Positions 1 to 8,748 are shown, counted from the first letter of the stretch. The stretch is DNA of 64,000 nucleotides from Endobacterium cereale (GCF_009617585.1 NZ_WIXI01000042.1:124001-188000), one strand, 5' to 3'. Translations and numbers: made by a program. Notes: a model not told the origin generated them from the letters alone.

Positions 1-115
1 TTTCAATCGGTACGCCGAGCCGAACCGCGATATGCTGAGCCTGAGCCGTCGCGGTGCCCATGCCCATGTCCGTGCACGGCGGTCGAGACTGTCACGTGGC
101 CTTCCACCAGGGAAC
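1..115 (-). pseudogene. remnant of xanthine dehydrogenase/aldehyde oxidase large subunit
   Basis: Read on the minus strand, positions 67 to 2 encode MGMGTATAQAQHIAVRLGV, which closely resembles the Moco-domain segment of YagR/XdhA-type proteins (usually H-E-M-G-M-G-T-A-T-x-Q-x-Q-H-A-A-x-R-L-G). The preceding residues GHVTVSTAVH lie in another frame (about 115 to 70), so a small insertion near 68-72 has broken the frame. In the family this segment sits in the middle of a protein of about 700 residues. The N-terminal half is therefore missing here, replaced by the tetR gene on the other strand. The rest, if present, would lie left of the window. Similarity was judged by eye only. Confidence 0.5.
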
Positions 116-697
116 AGGCGGCAACCGCAGAAGCAGCCGAGGTTACGCGCAGATACGCAGCGCAGTCGTGGAAAGCTGATCGAAGTTGCAGCAGACGCCT
201 TTGCCGAACGTGGAGCAGATGCTTCGCTGGAAGAGATCGCCCGGCAGGCGGGGGTGGGGATCGGTACGCTTTATCGGCACTTTCCGACCCGCGAACATCT
301 CGTCGAGGTCGTCTATCGGCGCGAACTGGAATTATTCGCCGTCGCCGCAACCGAACTCATGGCAGAAAACGCGCCCGATATTGCGCTTGCAGAATGGATG
401 CACCGGTTCGTCAGCTACATGGCCGCCAAACGTGGGATGGCGAGCAGTCTGAAACTGCTGTTCACATCGAACGCCGCTCTTTTCACGGAGGGCTCGGCAC
501 TGATGAATTCCACACTCGACAAGCTTCTGCGCACGGCGACAGAGGCTGGCACGATAAAAAGCGACATCGAAACGACGGATGTCCTTTATACCCTGTTCGG
601 CACCTACTCGACACCGGACACCCCCGACTGGCGGGCACGTGCGCACAGGATCGTTCGTCTGATCATGGACGGACTGCGTATTCGGCCTGAAGCCTGA
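32..697 (+). CDS. TetR/AcrR-family transcriptional regulator
   Basis: This is a DNA-binding repressor of the TetR family. The helix-turn-helix lies at about residues 45-95 (SRGKLIEVAADAF, then LEEIARQAGVGIGTLYRHFP, a textbook recognition helix). A ligand/dimer domain of the TetR_C type follows. The first 40 residues are Arg-rich, unlike normal TetR N-termini, and are encoded opposite the oxidoreductase remnant. The native protein probably began near PRLRADTQRSRGKL at about 150, but no in-frame ATG or GTG exists there. ATG 32 is the only visible start, and a start left of the window cannot be excluded. No target gene is adjacent in the window. Confidence 0.75.
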   Translation: MLSLSRRGAHAHVRARRSRLSRGLPPGNRRQPQKQPRLRADTQRSRGKLIEVAADAFAERGADASLEEIARQAGVGIGTLYRHFPTREHLVEVVYRRELELFAVAATELMAENAPDIALAEWMHRFVSYMAAKRGMASSLKLLFTSNAALFTEGSALMNSTLDKLLRTATEAGTIKSDIETTDVLYTLFGTYSTPDTPDWRARAHRIVRLIMDGLRIRPEA

Positions 698-721
698 CAC
701 GCCGAACGACCTTCAAGGATG

Positions 722-1600
722 TCAGCCAGCAGTCAAACGCGAAGAGGCCCTGAAGGTCTTGAAATCACTGAGTGACTGTATCGAGCGCCCGTCATCGATC
801 GACGCGAGGTCGAGAATGACGGCATTGGCGACAGTCATCGGCACCACCAGGGACTGCGATTCACCGGGGTCACCCCGAGAGACGAGGATCTGATGGTCCG
901 GTGCCGGATCGATGCGCGTGCCGCCGACATCCGTCACCGCCAGGGTTTTTGCTCCCCGTTGTGCCGCAATCTCGCGCACTTCCTGCATGAGCGGCGGCGC
1001 TCTTCTAAAAGCGAGCAGCCAGACGACATCCTGCGCAGATAAGGTAGACAGCATTTCGGTCAGCTGGTGCATCTGGCTGCTGAGATCCACAGCTTCGTAA
1101 CCGGATCGGTTGAGGCGAAGGGCGATCAGAGACGACAGGGCTGCAAAATGCCCTCGCCCGAAGACGAAAATCCGGCGACTGTCGCGCAGGCTTGTCGAGA
1201 ATGCGCGAATATCCGCATCGGAGACACTGTTGCGCGCCTGCTGCAGAGCTGCAATCTCGCTGTCCAGTACCGATGCCAGCAAGCCATCGCTTTCGGCCTT
1301 CACTAGGCGTGCGGCCATGCGTGCGGCAGGGCTTTCGAAGTCGCCGCCGCCTTCGGTCAGGCTGGATTGCAGAAATCCACGAAATTCCGGATATCCTTTG
1401 AAACCCAGGCGCCGTGCAAGCCGCACCGCAGAGGCGGGATGGACCCCTGCCCGCGAGGAAACATCCTTGCCGTTTTCCATCGCCGCACGGATCGGATCCT
1501 GTATCAGCACATCAAGCAGGCGCGTGTCGGCGTCGGTCAGTCGCGTCGAATGACGGCTGATGAGATCGCTCAGTGCGAGCGGTGTATCCTGCTTGTCCAT
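722..1600 (-). CDS. RpiR/MurR-family transcriptional regulator (HTH plus SIS)
   Basis: A 292-aa regulator with an N-terminal RpiR helix-turn-helix (about residues 10-85, including VSSRAGVHPASAVRLARRLGFKGYPEF) and a C-terminal SIS sugar-phosphate-binding domain (about 125-260, with VFGRGHFAALSSLIALRL). Family members sense phosphosugars. It is the last gene of the 6418-to-722 operon, 24 bp after the ATPase gene, so it probably senses a phosphorylated product of the imported compound and controls the operon. Control of a ugp-like system by RpiR rather than PhoB would be unusual. The start ATG at 1600 gives the normal family length. Confidence 0.9.
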   Translation of the reverse strand: MDKQDTPLALSDLISRHSTRLTDADTRLLDVLIQDPIRAAMENGKDVSSRAGVHPASAVRLARRLGFKGYPEFRGFLQSSLTEGGGDFESPAARMAARLVKAESDGLLASVLDSEIAALQQARNSVSDADIRAFSTSLRDSRRIFVFGRGHFAALSSLIALRLNRSGYEAVDLSSQMHQLTEMLSTLSAQDVVWLLAFRRAPPLMQEVREIAAQRGAKTLAVTDVGGTRIDPAPDHQILVSRGDPGESQSLVVPMTVANAVILDLASIDDGRSIQSLSDFKTFRASSRLTAG

Positions 1601-1624
1601 CGGCTTCCCAAGGCTTGGCTATCG

Positions 1625-2668
1625 TTACGGCTGCATTGCAACCGAAAGGTCAACACGGTCGCCATTCTCGCTATCGAAAAACAGCGCGCGGTCAAGATCG
1701 AAAGCAATCCAGAATTGTTCTTTATCCTTCGGCATATCCTGACGCGAAGCCGAGACCGTCAGACGCCCAGCCGGGCTTTCGCAATGGAGAAGCATGTCGG
1801 CACCGGTCATCTCGGACAGAAGCATACGCGCGGGGAGTGCCGCCTTGCTCGGCTTTTCAGCATGTACGGAAAGGATTTCAGGACGCAGCCCGGCCGTCAG
1901 ACCATGTGGCCCGGTCCAGCCTGGCAGCATGTCGGCGGCGACAAAATTCATCGGAGGGCTGCCGAGAAAACTTGCCACAAAACGATTGGCGGGCCGGTCG
2001 TAGATCACGTCAGGCCGATCAAACTGCAGAAGATGACCATCCTTCATGACCGCAATACGATCGGCCAGAGACAGGGCCTCGGTCTGATCGTGGGTGACAT
2101 AGACCATGGTCGCGCCGAGCTGCCGGTGAAGTTCCTTGATCTCGGTGCGCATGGTGATGCGGAGAGCGTTGTCGAGATTGGAGAGCGGCTCGTCCATCAG
2201 GAAGATCGAGGCATTGCGGGCCATCGCCCGCCCCATCGCAACGCGCTGACGCTGACCACCGGACAGGGCTGCCGGCTTGCGGTCGAGATAGCTTTCGAGT
2301 TGCAAAATTTTCGCAACACTCTGCGCCCTTTCATTGCGCTCCGCTTTTTTCATGCCGCGCAGTTCCAGTCCGAACGCAATGTTTTCGCGCACCGTCATAT
2401 GCGGATAAAGCGCGTAGTTCTGGAAGATCATGGCGATGTCGCGATCCTGTGGTGCCAGATCATTGGCGCGGCGTCCGCCGATTTCGATCGTGCCGTCCTC
2501 GCAGCGGTCAAGCCCCGCTATCAGTCGCAACAGCGTGGACTTGCCGCAGCCGGACGGACCGACAATAACGATGAATTCGCCCGGCTGAATATCGAGTGAG
2601 ACGCCGTGTAGAACCTGCGGACCGTTGACATAAGCCTTGCGAATGTCGCGTAGGGAAATGCCGCTCAT
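1625..2668 (-). CDS. ABC transporter ATP-binding protein, UgpC/MalK type
   Basis: Cytoplasmic ATPase (347 aa) energising the CUT1-type importer encoded upstream. Walker [10 protein letters not shown] is at residues 37-45, the signature LSGGQRQR is near 135, and Walker B is [14 protein letters not shown]-terminal TOBE/MalK-like regulatory domain starts at about residue 235. I chose ATG 2668 ([10 protein letters not shown]) because it overlaps the upstream GDPD stop codon by 4 bp (ATGA) and starts the family-typical N-terminus. An open frame extends further upstream but lies inside the GDPD gene. UgpC-like ATPases often serve several sugar importers, so the substrate cannot be read from this protein alone. 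Confidence 0.93.
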   Translation of the reverse strand: MSGISLRDIRKAYVNGPQVLHGVSLDIQPGEFIVIVGPSGCGKSTLLRLIAGLDRCEDGTIEIGGRRANDLAPQDRDIAMIFQNYALYPHMTVRENIAFGLELRGMKKAERNERAQSVAKILQLESYLDRKPAALSGGQRQRVAMGRAMARNASIFLMDEPLSNLDNALRITMRTEIKELHRQLGATMVYVTHDQTEALSLADRIAVMKDGHLLQFDRPDVIYDRPANRFVASFLGSPPMNFVAADMLPGWTGPHGLTAGLRPEILSVHAEKPSKAALPARMLLSEMTGADMLLHCESPAGRLTVSASRQDMPKDKEQFWIAFDLDRALFFDSENGDRVDLSVAMQP

Positions 2669-3414
2669 ACCGAGGCTTCCCCGCGATGTTCGGCACGGAC
2701 GGCGATCGCAAGTGTCGGGCGATCGGTCGTAAAGACCTTCACGCCGAGATCGAGCGCCTTGCTGATCTGCGCTCGGCTGTGGGCCGCCCAGCACCCGAAA
2801 TCAAGGCCGGCAGCCTGCACCTTCGCCATCAGGCCCGCATCGGCGGTATCGATGTGAACGCCAATCTCGGGAATGCCGTGGGCAATCGCCGTCTCGATGA
2901 CAGCGTCCGGCCCCAGTTGTCGCAGGACCGACGGACTGACGAGCCAAAGTCTGGGACGGCTGCTCGCCTCACCGATCTCGTCCATGGAGGCGACAAGGAA
3001 GGATGAAAACGTGGTGCGCTCCAGCATGGAATGACGCTTTAGTTCCGCAATTACGGGTGCCACAAAACCATCATATGGAAGCCCGTCCGTGCCCGGCTTG
3101 ATCTCGCAGCGGAAATTCACATGGCTGCCCGCATAAAGCGCACACAACTCCTCAAGCGTCATCGGGTGGCTGCCGGCACCATAACGGATCGTCGCCGCCT
3201 TGACTTCGGCCAGCGTCATGTCGGCGATGGCGCCTGTCATATCCGTGGTGGCATCGAGCGTGGCGTCATGATGGACGACGATGGCGCCATCGGCCGTCGG
3301 GTGAAGATCGAACTCGACTTCTTCGAGCGCCATGGCGGCGGTTGCGGCAAAACCGTGTGGCGTGCTGTCGCCGAATTCCAGCGTACCACCGCGATGGGAT
3401 GCAATGCGTGTCAT
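2665..3414 (-). CDS. glycerophosphodiester phosphodiesterase (UgpQ-like)
   Basis: A GDPD-family TIM barrel of 249 aa that hydrolyses glycerophosphodiesters to glycerol-3-phosphate plus an alcohol. Visible motifs are the N-terminal SHRGG (residues 6-10), the metal ligands in [11 protein letters not shown], the [12 protein letters not shown] signature and a later EIKPG. It has no signal peptide, so it acts in the cytoplasm on imported diesters, as UgpQ does. It lies between the inner permease and the ATPase genes with 4-bp overlap to the latter. This makes glycerol-3-phosphate or glycerophosphodiesters the most likely transport substrate of the operon. Confidence 0.93.
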   Translation of the reverse strand: MTRIASHRGGTLEFGDSTPHGFAATAAMALEEVEFDLHPTADGAIVVHHDATLDATTDMTGAIADMTLAEVKAATIRYGAGSHPMTLEELCALYAGSHVNFRCEIKPGTDGLPYDGFVAPVIAELKRHSMLERTTFSSFLVASMDEIGEASSRPRLWLVSPSVLRQLGPDAVIETAIAHGIPEIGVHIDTADAGLMAKVQAAGLDFGCWAAHSRAQISKALDLGVKVFTTDRPTLAIAVRAEHRGEASV

Positions 3415-3431
3415 ATCAAAAATGTCCTGGA

Positions 3432-4241
3432 TTATTTGACGGCGCCCATGGTGATGCCGCGCACGAGATGGCGCTCCACCAGAAGGAAACCGAGGAGAAC
3501 GGGAAGAATGGTGATGGTCGACGCGGCCATGACCAGCGGCCAGTCGATCAGGCCTTCACCAGGATTGATGCGGTATAGGCGGGCAAGGCCGATCTGCAGC
3601 GTGTAGAGATCCTGCTTGCCGACCGCGACCAGCGGCCAGATGTAATTGTTCCATTCCGTGATGAAGATGTAGAGCGCCATGGACGCAATGGCCGGGCGCG
3701 ACAACGGCACGATGATGCGCCATAGAACCTGAAGCGATGTCGCGCCATCCATATAGGCCGCCTCGTCCAGCACCTTCGGGATGCCGCGAATATACTGGCG
3801 CAGGAAGAAGGCGGCAAAACCGTTGGAAATCGCCGGCAGGATGAGACCGGCATAACTGTCCAGCAGCCCGACCTTGGCCAGTGTCAGATAGTTCGGAATG
3901 AGGCTGATATGGCTCGGGATCATCAAGGTCGCGACGGTGGCCGCGAACAGGAAATTGCCGCCCCGGAATGAATATCGGGCAAACGCGTAGGCTGCCATGG
4001 TCGCGAAGGTAATGCCGATAAGCGTCACAAGTCCCGAGACGATCAGGCTGTTCAACAGGTAGCGGGCGAAATTGTACTGCCCGACCGCCCGCGCATAATT
4101 GTCGAGGGTGAATCCGAGTTCGCCGGCATAATATGCGTCCACCGTCTGGAACGACATCCAGATGGAATAGAGCACCGGCGACAGGAACAGCAGGCCGGCG
4201 ACCAGCGCCAGCCCGGCAAGAATGGGGTTTTCAGGCTTCAT
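3432..4241 (-). CDS. CUT1 ABC transporter permease, UgpE/MalG type
   Basis: Inner-membrane permease of 269 aa with six predicted membrane segments. The EAA loop that contacts the ATPase is at residues 160-180 (EAAYMDGATSLQVLWR), typical of the MalG/UgpE subfamily. The first membrane helix is ILAGLALVAGLLFLSPVLYSIW. The start overlaps the upstream permease gene by 11 bp, and the GDPD gene follows after 17 bp. Together with the UgpA-like subunit it forms the translocation pore for the substrate delivered by the binding protein at 5159-6418. Confidence 0.93.
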   Translation of the reverse strand: MKPENPILAGLALVAGLLFLSPVLYSIWMSFQTVDAYYAGELGFTLDNYARAVGQYNFARYLLNSLIVSGLVTLIGITFATMAAYAFARYSFRGGNFLFAATVATLMIPSHISLIPNYLTLAKVGLLDSYAGLILPAISNGFAAFFLRQYIRGIPKVLDEAAYMDGATSLQVLWRIIVPLSRPAIASMALYIFITEWNNYIWPLVAVGKQDLYTLQIGLARLYRINPGEGLIDWPLVMAASTITILPVLLGFLLVERHLVRGITMGAVK

Positions 4242-5109
4242 AATGCACCTTCCGGCCGATGATGCGCGATTTCAGGATGGCGAGACCGACCAGCAGGATG
4301 AACAGCAGCACCGCCAGGGCCGATCCACGGCCGATATCGAACAGCACGAAGCCGATCTCGTAGAGAAGGTTGACGAGCATGTCGGTTGCGCCCGCCGGAC
4401 CACCTTTCGTCATGACGTTGACGATCGTGAAAACCTGGAAGGCCTCGATGACCGAAATCACCAGCAGGAAATAGGTGGTCGGCATTACCAGCGGCATGGT
4501 GATGCGGCGAAACACATGCAGGCGCTTGCCACCATCGACGGCTGCGGCGTCATAGAGTTCGCGGGGAATTGCCTGCAGGCCGGCGATATAGATGACGATG
4601 TCATAGCCGATCTGCTTCCAAGTGTTGACGAAGATCAGCACCCAGAGGGCCAGATGCGGATTTTGCAGCCACTGAACCTTCCCTAGGCCGAACGTGCCGA
4701 GCAACGCGTTGACCATGCCGTAATCCGTCGAGAAGACCCACGAAAACACGACCGCGATGGACACCGTCGACGTGACCGAAGGCAGAAACAACGCGCCGCG
4801 CAGCAGCCGCACATGCATGCTTTCCCGCACGAGATAGTTGGCAATCAACAGCGCAAGGCCGAGCCGCAGCGGCACGGACAGGACCGCAAACAGTGTCGTC
4901 ACCCAGAGCGAGTTCCACAGGTCGCGGGAGGCAAGCAACTGCTCGTAGTTTCGAAAACCGACAAAGGGCATGTCGGGTGTTAGAAAATTCCATTCGCGAA
5001 AGCTCAGATTGATGCTGGCGAGAATGGGGATGTAGGTGAACAGCGCGATGAAGATCATCAGCGGTGCCACGAAAAGATAGGGCGTGAGTTTGCGAAGCAT
5101 GGTCATCAT
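4231..5109 (-). CDS. CUT1 ABC transporter permease, UgpA/MalF type
   Basis: A 292-aa inner-membrane permease with six membrane helices, the first at about residues 10-32 (YLFVAPLMIFIALFTYIPIL). The EAA-type motif appears as YDAAAVDGGKRLHVFRRIT (residues 186-204). The N-terminus is short, as in UgpA rather than the longer MalF. It is preceded by a 49-bp gap containing a strong stem-loop (5111-5143) and overlaps the next permease gene by 11 bp, indicating translational coupling. Confidence 0.93.
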   Translation of the reverse strand: MMTMLRKLTPYLFVAPLMIFIALFTYIPILASINLSFREWNFLTPDMPFVGFRNYEQLLASRDLWNSLWVTTLFAVLSVPLRLGLALLIANYLVRESMHVRLLRGALFLPSVTSTVSIAVVFSWVFSTDYGMVNALLGTFGLGKVQWLQNPHLALWVLIFVNTWKQIGYDIVIYIAGLQAIPRELYDAAAVDGGKRLHVFRRITMPLVMPTTYFLLVISVIEAFQVFTIVNVMTKGGPAGATDMLVNLLYEIGFVLFDIGRGSALAVLLFILLVGLAILKSRIIGRKVHYEA

Positions 5110-5110
5110 T

Positions 5111-5143
5111 GCACCGACAGTCGCCTGAAGCGTCTGCCGGTGC
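5111..5143 (-). promoter_or_regulatory. intercistronic stem-loop between binding protein and permease genes
   Basis: Arms GCACCGACAG (5111-5120) and CTGCCGGTGC (5134-5143) pair at 9 of 10 positions, with a further CGC/GCG pair inside. No T-run follows, so it is unlikely to be a full terminator. Such structures after binding-protein genes (the malE-malF type) protect the upstream mRNA and limit permease expression. The role here is inferred. Confidence 0.6.
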
Positions 5144-5158
5144 CCTTTTCAGAGAGGA

Positions 5159-6418
5159 TCAGTGGCCGACGCGCTTTTCTTCAGCGCGGGTCTGCACTGC
5201 AAAGTCCTTCATCGTCTCTTCGACATTGCGCTGACCGAGCGCCATTGCTTCCCACATCTTGTATTCGGTGGTGCGCATCCAGGTGACAACGGTGGTGCGC
5301 GCACGACCATGGGCAACCGGCAGGGATTCGATTGCGACATCGATGCCCGGCTGGGTGGCAAGCGCTTCCTTGGCGACAGGGAGATCTGCGCTCTTCTTGT
5401 TGATCGGCAGGTAACCGGTGCCGGCAAACCAGGTCGCATTGGCCTCAGGCGATGCGGCATAGCTGATGAACTTGTAGGCCGCGTCCTGCACGTCCTTGTC
5501 AGAAGTCGACATGATGCCGATACCGGCGCCGCCGATCGGAACCGAGCAGGTCTTGTTGCACGGCATCGGACGGACGGCGAGATTGTCGCCAAGTGCCTTT
5601 TTCGAGCCGACATAATTGCCGGTCGAATTCATCATGATGCCGACCTTCTTGGCGAGGAAGGCGTCACGACCATTGTCTTCTTCCGTCACGCCGTCGGGCG
5701 AAGCGACCTTGTCGTCCTTCACCAGCGACGCCATCCACTGATAGGCCTCGATCGTGTTCGGCTTATCGAGAAGGATTTCGCCGGTCTTCGGGTCCACCAT
5801 TTCACTGTCATTGGCCATGACAAGGCCCCACCGCGCGAACTGGCCGGGTGCAGCAATGCCGGAAATGCCTTCCGAACCGAGCTTTTCGCTGATCGTCTTG
5901 GCGGCAGCACTGATGTCGGCGAACGTCTTCAGCGGCGTATCGGCGGAAAGGCCGGCGCGCGCGAAGATATCCTTGTTGAAATAAAGGACGGGCGTCGAGG
6001 AATTGAAAGGCACGACATAATTCTTGCCGTCGATAACGCCGACTTCGCGAGCATAATCGTACAGATCGGCCTTCAGTGGATCGGCATCGAAATAGGGCGT
6101 CAGATCGGTCAAAAGCTTGTTGTTGGCAAACAGGCCGTAACGCGTGACTTCGAGGATTACGGCATCGGGAGCACGGCGGGCCGGGATGGCGGCCTGCAGT
6201 TTGGCGATGATGTCATTATAACTGCCGACATATTCGGCCTCAATGTCGATGTCCGGATTGGCGGTTTCAAAGCCGGCGATAATCTTGTCGAGCGCTTCCC
6301 CGTTGGACTTGTTGAAGCTGTGCCAAAACTTTACCGTCGTCGCCGCTTCGGCCACGCCCACGCTGGCAAGTAGGGCAATCATGCTCGCCGCGATGGTAGT
6401 CTGCAATTTCTGTGACAT
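5159..6418 (-). CDS. extracellular solute-binding protein, family 1 (UgpB-like)
   Basis: Periplasmic binding protein of 419 aa. It carries a Sec signal peptide (MSQKLQTTIAASMIALLASVG, cleavage near AEA-ATT) followed by the UgpB-like opening TTVKFWHSFNKSNGEALDKI. The mature body has the family-1 features (YGLFANNKLLTDLTPYF, VLYFNKDIF). ATG 6418 is chosen because CAGGAG lies just upstream and the signal peptide starts cleanly there. An in-frame extension of 7 residues is less likely. It is the first gene of the operon, and its mRNA is followed by a stem-loop. Substrate by context: glycerol-3-phosphate or a glycerophosphodiester. Confidence 0.92.
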   Translation of the reverse strand: MSQKLQTTIAASMIALLASVGVAEAATTVKFWHSFNKSNGEALDKIIAGFETANPDIDIEAEYVGSYNDIIAKLQAAIPARRAPDAVILEVTRYGLFANNKLLTDLTPYFDADPLKADLYDYAREVGVIDGKNYVVPFNSSTPVLYFNKDIFARAGLSADTPLKTFADISAAAKTISEKLGSEGISGIAAPGQFARWGLVMANDSEMVDPKTGEILLDKPNTIEAYQWMASLVKDDKVASPDGVTEEDNGRDAFLAKKVGIMMNSTGNYVGSKKALGDNLAVRPMPCNKTCSVPIGGAGIGIMSTSDKDVQDAAYKFISYAASPEANATWFAGTGYLPINKKSADLPVAKEALATQPGIDVAIESLPVAHGRARTTVVTWMRTTEYKMWEAMALGQRNVEETMKDFAVQTRAEEKRVGH

Positions 6419-6438
6419 CCGTATCTCCTGTGCAAACA

Positions 6439-6469
6439 CAATTGCAATGGCGGCGATCTAGCAATTGCA
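6439..6469. promoter_or_regulatory. paired CAATTGCA boxes upstream of the ugp-like operon
   Basis: The octamer CAATTGCA occurs at 6439-6446 and again at 6462-6469, 23 bp apart, just upstream of the binding-protein start. Both contain the palindromic core CAATTG. Their place immediately before the operon makes them candidate operator half-sites for the operon's own RpiR protein. No experimental or comparative support is available from the sequence alone. Confidence 0.35.
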
Positions 6470-6880
6470 GGAGACAGTTTCGTGAAGGCCATGCGACGGT
6501 TTGATGACGGATGTCGGCCGACGTTCATGTCTATACCGGCGATCGGCTGAGTGTTGAGGTTGAGACCGCGAACGAGAAGGGCCGCCTGACCGATCTTCCA
6601 TTCGCAGGCCTGCAGAGCGACGGTGCGAGACACCAGCGCCCACGAAGGGAATGATGACAGCGAGACTTGGCTGTTGGCGATAAAGACCGGTCCCTGCTAG
6701 AAACGCGTGTGCAAGATGCCATCGATGGCGGGGCCGACGACAATCCAGAGGTGGAGCGCGTTAATTGCTCCCGATATCGTCCTCGAACATCGAAAGGCTG
6801 ACAAACAGGATCCTTCGATAGCCGAAACGAGCGGCGAGTGCCCCATGGCAGTCGATGGAGAGCTTGCCTTCAGCTGATTT
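6470..6880. other. intergenic stretch without a convincing gene
   Basis: About 410 bp between the ugp-like operon and the tetR promoter region. All frames on both strands are broken. On the minus strand short protein-like pieces can be read in different frames (for example LAARFGYRRILFVSLSMF near 6780-6835, ending at a stop). This suggests a decayed gene, but I cannot assign a family. It presumably also carries the start of the leftward ugp transcript. Confidence 0.4.
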
Positions 6881-6891
6881 GAATTTATGCG

Positions 6892-6933
6892 AACGATCGT
6901 TTTTCTACTTGCTTTTATATACGACCGTTCGTA
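6892..6933. promoter_or_regulatory. two palindromic TetR-type operators in the tetR/RND promoter
   Basis: AACGATCGTT (6892-6901) is a perfect palindrome. TACGACCGTTCGTA (6920-6933) has perfect TACGA/TCGTA arms. The GAACG..CGTTC character is typical of AcrR/TetR operators controlling RND pumps. An AT-rich stretch (TTTTATATA) between them looks like a -10 region. Both boxes sit directly before the regulator start at 6963, which fits autoregulation of tetR and the downstream pump genes. Confidence 0.6.
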
Positions 6934-6962
6934 AATCGTACGTGACGCAAGTGGAGAGTGAC

Positions 6963-7517
6963 GTGGGTCGTATTCGCAAAATCATGAAGGACGACATCCT
7001 GGATGCAGCCGAACGGGTGGTGATGAAGCTTGGCGCGGCCGGGCTTTCGATCGATGCCGTGGCTCAAGAGGCAGGCGTCAGCAAGTCGACCGTTGTCTAC
7101 GATCACAAGTCAAAGAGTGTGCTCCTCGAAGCACTGATCGACCGTCGCATGAAGATCGAAATCGATCGGCAAGCGGAGGAGGTGGAGAAAGCGAAGGATA
7201 CGCCGCATCCTGAACTATTCGGCCGAATCAAAGCCGCGGAGCAAGGCATGACTGACCTCGACCGTGCGGTCTCGATGGCGATCGGCGCTTCCGTTTCACA
7301 GGACGAGAAGGTTCAGAAGCTGATGCGCGACTGGACGTTGGTCGACCTTGAGGCGATGTCGGGTGGCCCCAAACCGGAGGCTGCCCTGATGGCCTACCTC
7401 GCACTGACCGGTATCTACGTCACGGAACTCTTTGCCTACCATCAATGGACCGAGGACGAGCGGGCCAAAATCCTCGAGGGCGTGCGAACGATCTACGCGA
7501 CCTACCCCAACACGTAA
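6963..7517 (+). CDS. TetR/AcrR-family regulator of the adjacent RND pump
   Basis: A 184-aa repressor. The helix-turn-helix lies at about residues 10-50 (DDILDAAERVVMKLGAAGLSIDAVAQEAGVSKSTVVYDHKSK, read in pieces). The recognition helix has KSTVVYDHKSK where most members have TLYRHF, and the C-terminal half resembles TetR_C proteins that bind small molecules. I prefer the GTG at 6963, preceded by GGAGAG, over an in-frame ATG at 6855. The longer form would start inside the promoter/operator palindromes and would add an unusual N-terminus. It lies 45 bp before the adaptor gene in the same direction, so it very likely represses the pump operon. Confidence 0.88.
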   Translation: MGRIRKIMKDDILDAAERVVMKLGAAGLSIDAVAQEAGVSKSTVVYDHKSKSVLLEALIDRRMKIEIDRQAEEVEKAKDTPHPELFGRIKAAEQGMTDLDRAVSMAIGASVSQDEKVQKLMRDWTLVDLEAMSGGPKPEAALMAYLALTGIYVTELFAYHQWTEDERAKILEGVRTIYATYPNT

Positions 7518-7562
7518 CAAGCTGGCCGACACGGCCTAATCCGAATATCCAAAGGAAACATC

Positions 7563-8738
7563 ATGTACCGCTGCAGCCAGCTGCCGCGCCTAAAGGCGTG
7601 CCTTATTGCCACCTCCATCATCGCCCTGACGGCGACCACATCGCTTGCACAGGATATGGGCGAGATGCCGCCTGCCTCCGTTGGTGTCGTCGATCTCAAG
7701 GCACATCCCATCCCGGTCGTCAGCGAACTGCCGGGACGTGTCGCCGCCACCCGAATCTCGGAAGTCCGTGCGCGGGTCTCAGGAATCCTTCAGGAGCGCG
7801 TCTTCGAACAGGGGGCGCTGGTGAAGGAAGGCGACATTCTCTATCGCATCGACCCGCGCCTTTTCAAAGTCAGGGTTGCGAGTGCCGAAGCGACACTGCG
7901 TCGTGCCGAAGCCACCCGTGATAACGCAAAGGTCCAGCTCGAACGCCAGAAGACCCTGCGTGAGCGCAATGTCGCAAGTGGTATCGAATACGACACCGCG
8001 GCCGTCAATCTGGCGCAGGCCGAGGCAGACGTTGCCCTTCAGCAGGCCGCGCTCGAAGAAGCGAAGATCAATCTCGAATATACCGAGGTGAAGGCTCCGA
8101 TCACCGGGATCATCGGCGGCGCACTCGTCACCGAAGGCGCCCTGGTGACGGCCGATGGCACATCGAACCTCGCGCTCATCCAGCAGATCGACCCGGTCTA
8201 TGCTGATTTCACCCAGTCGGCCCAGGATCTTCTCAGCCTGCGTCGCGCCGTCACCGAAGGCAAGCTCGCCAGTCCCGCTCCGGGCCAAGCCAGCGTCGAA
8301 CTCCTCTTCGACGGCGGCGACGCATACGGCGAGAAGGGCAAGCTGCTGTTCTCCAGCGCCAATGTGGATTCCACCACGGGTCAGGTGACATTGCGCGCCG
8401 AATTCCCGAACCCGAATGGCGACCTGCTGCCGGGCATGTATGTCCGGGTCAAGGTCGAGCAGGCGGTCCGTCAGAATGCGATCACCATCCCGCAGCGTTC
8501 AGTGCTGCGCACGCAGGATGGCCGGGCGCAGGTCTACGTGGTCGAGGCCGACGACACGGCAAAGCTGCGCGATGTCGAACTCGGTCAGGCGCTCGATCAG
8601 GAATGGGTGGTCGAAAGCGGTCTCAAGGCAGGCGAGAAGGTCGTCGTCGATGGCGTGCAGAAGGTGCAGCCGGACGCAAAGGTCGCGCCGGAACCATGGG
8701 CACCGGGCAACCAGCAGCCAGCCGCAGCGGCCAAGTAA
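7563..8738 (+). CDS. RND efflux periplasmic adaptor (MexA/AcrA family)
   Basis: A 391-aa membrane-fusion protein linking the inner-membrane pump to the outer-membrane channel. It has an N-terminal signal peptide (about residues 1-30, ending SLA-QDM) without a clear lipobox, so unlike AcrA it may be soluble or retained by its signal. The lipoyl-type half-motif VRARVSGILQERVFEQGALVKEGDILYRIDP, a helical hairpin (about 95-160, ATLRRAEATRDNAKVQLERQ), the second lipoyl half (YTEVKAPITGIIGG) and the beta-barrel (SANVDSTTGQVTLRAEFPNP) are visible in order. AAAGGA precedes the ATG. The pump gene follows after 10 bp. Confidence 0.95.
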   Translation: MYRCSQLPRLKACLIATSIIALTATTSLAQDMGEMPPASVGVVDLKAHPIPVVSELPGRVAATRISEVRARVSGILQERVFEQGALVKEGDILYRIDPRLFKVRVASAEATLRRAEATRDNAKVQLERQKTLRERNVASGIEYDTAAVNLAQAEADVALQQAALEEAKINLEYTEVKAPITGIIGGALVTEGALVTADGTSNLALIQQIDPVYADFTQSAQDLLSLRRAVTEGKLASPAPGQASVELLFDGGDAYGEKGKLLFSSANVDSTTGQVTLRAEFPNPNGDLLPGMYVRVKVEQAVRQNAITIPQRSVLRTQDGRAQVYVVEADDTAKLRDVELGQALDQEWVVESGLKAGEKVVVDGVQKVQPDAKVAPEPWAPGNQQPAAAAK

Positions 8739-8748
8739 GGTAAGACAA

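Noticed and set aside
1367-2599. Plus-strand open frame of 410 codons
   Set aside because: Antisense to the ugpC-like ATPase and part of rpiR, both clearly real.
5162-6373. Plus-strand open frame of 403 codons
   Set aside because: Antisense to the UgpB-like binding protein.
6379-6743. Several short minus-strand frames upstream of the ugp-like operon
   Set aside because: Fragments in different frames without start signals; possibly a decayed gene but I could not name a family.
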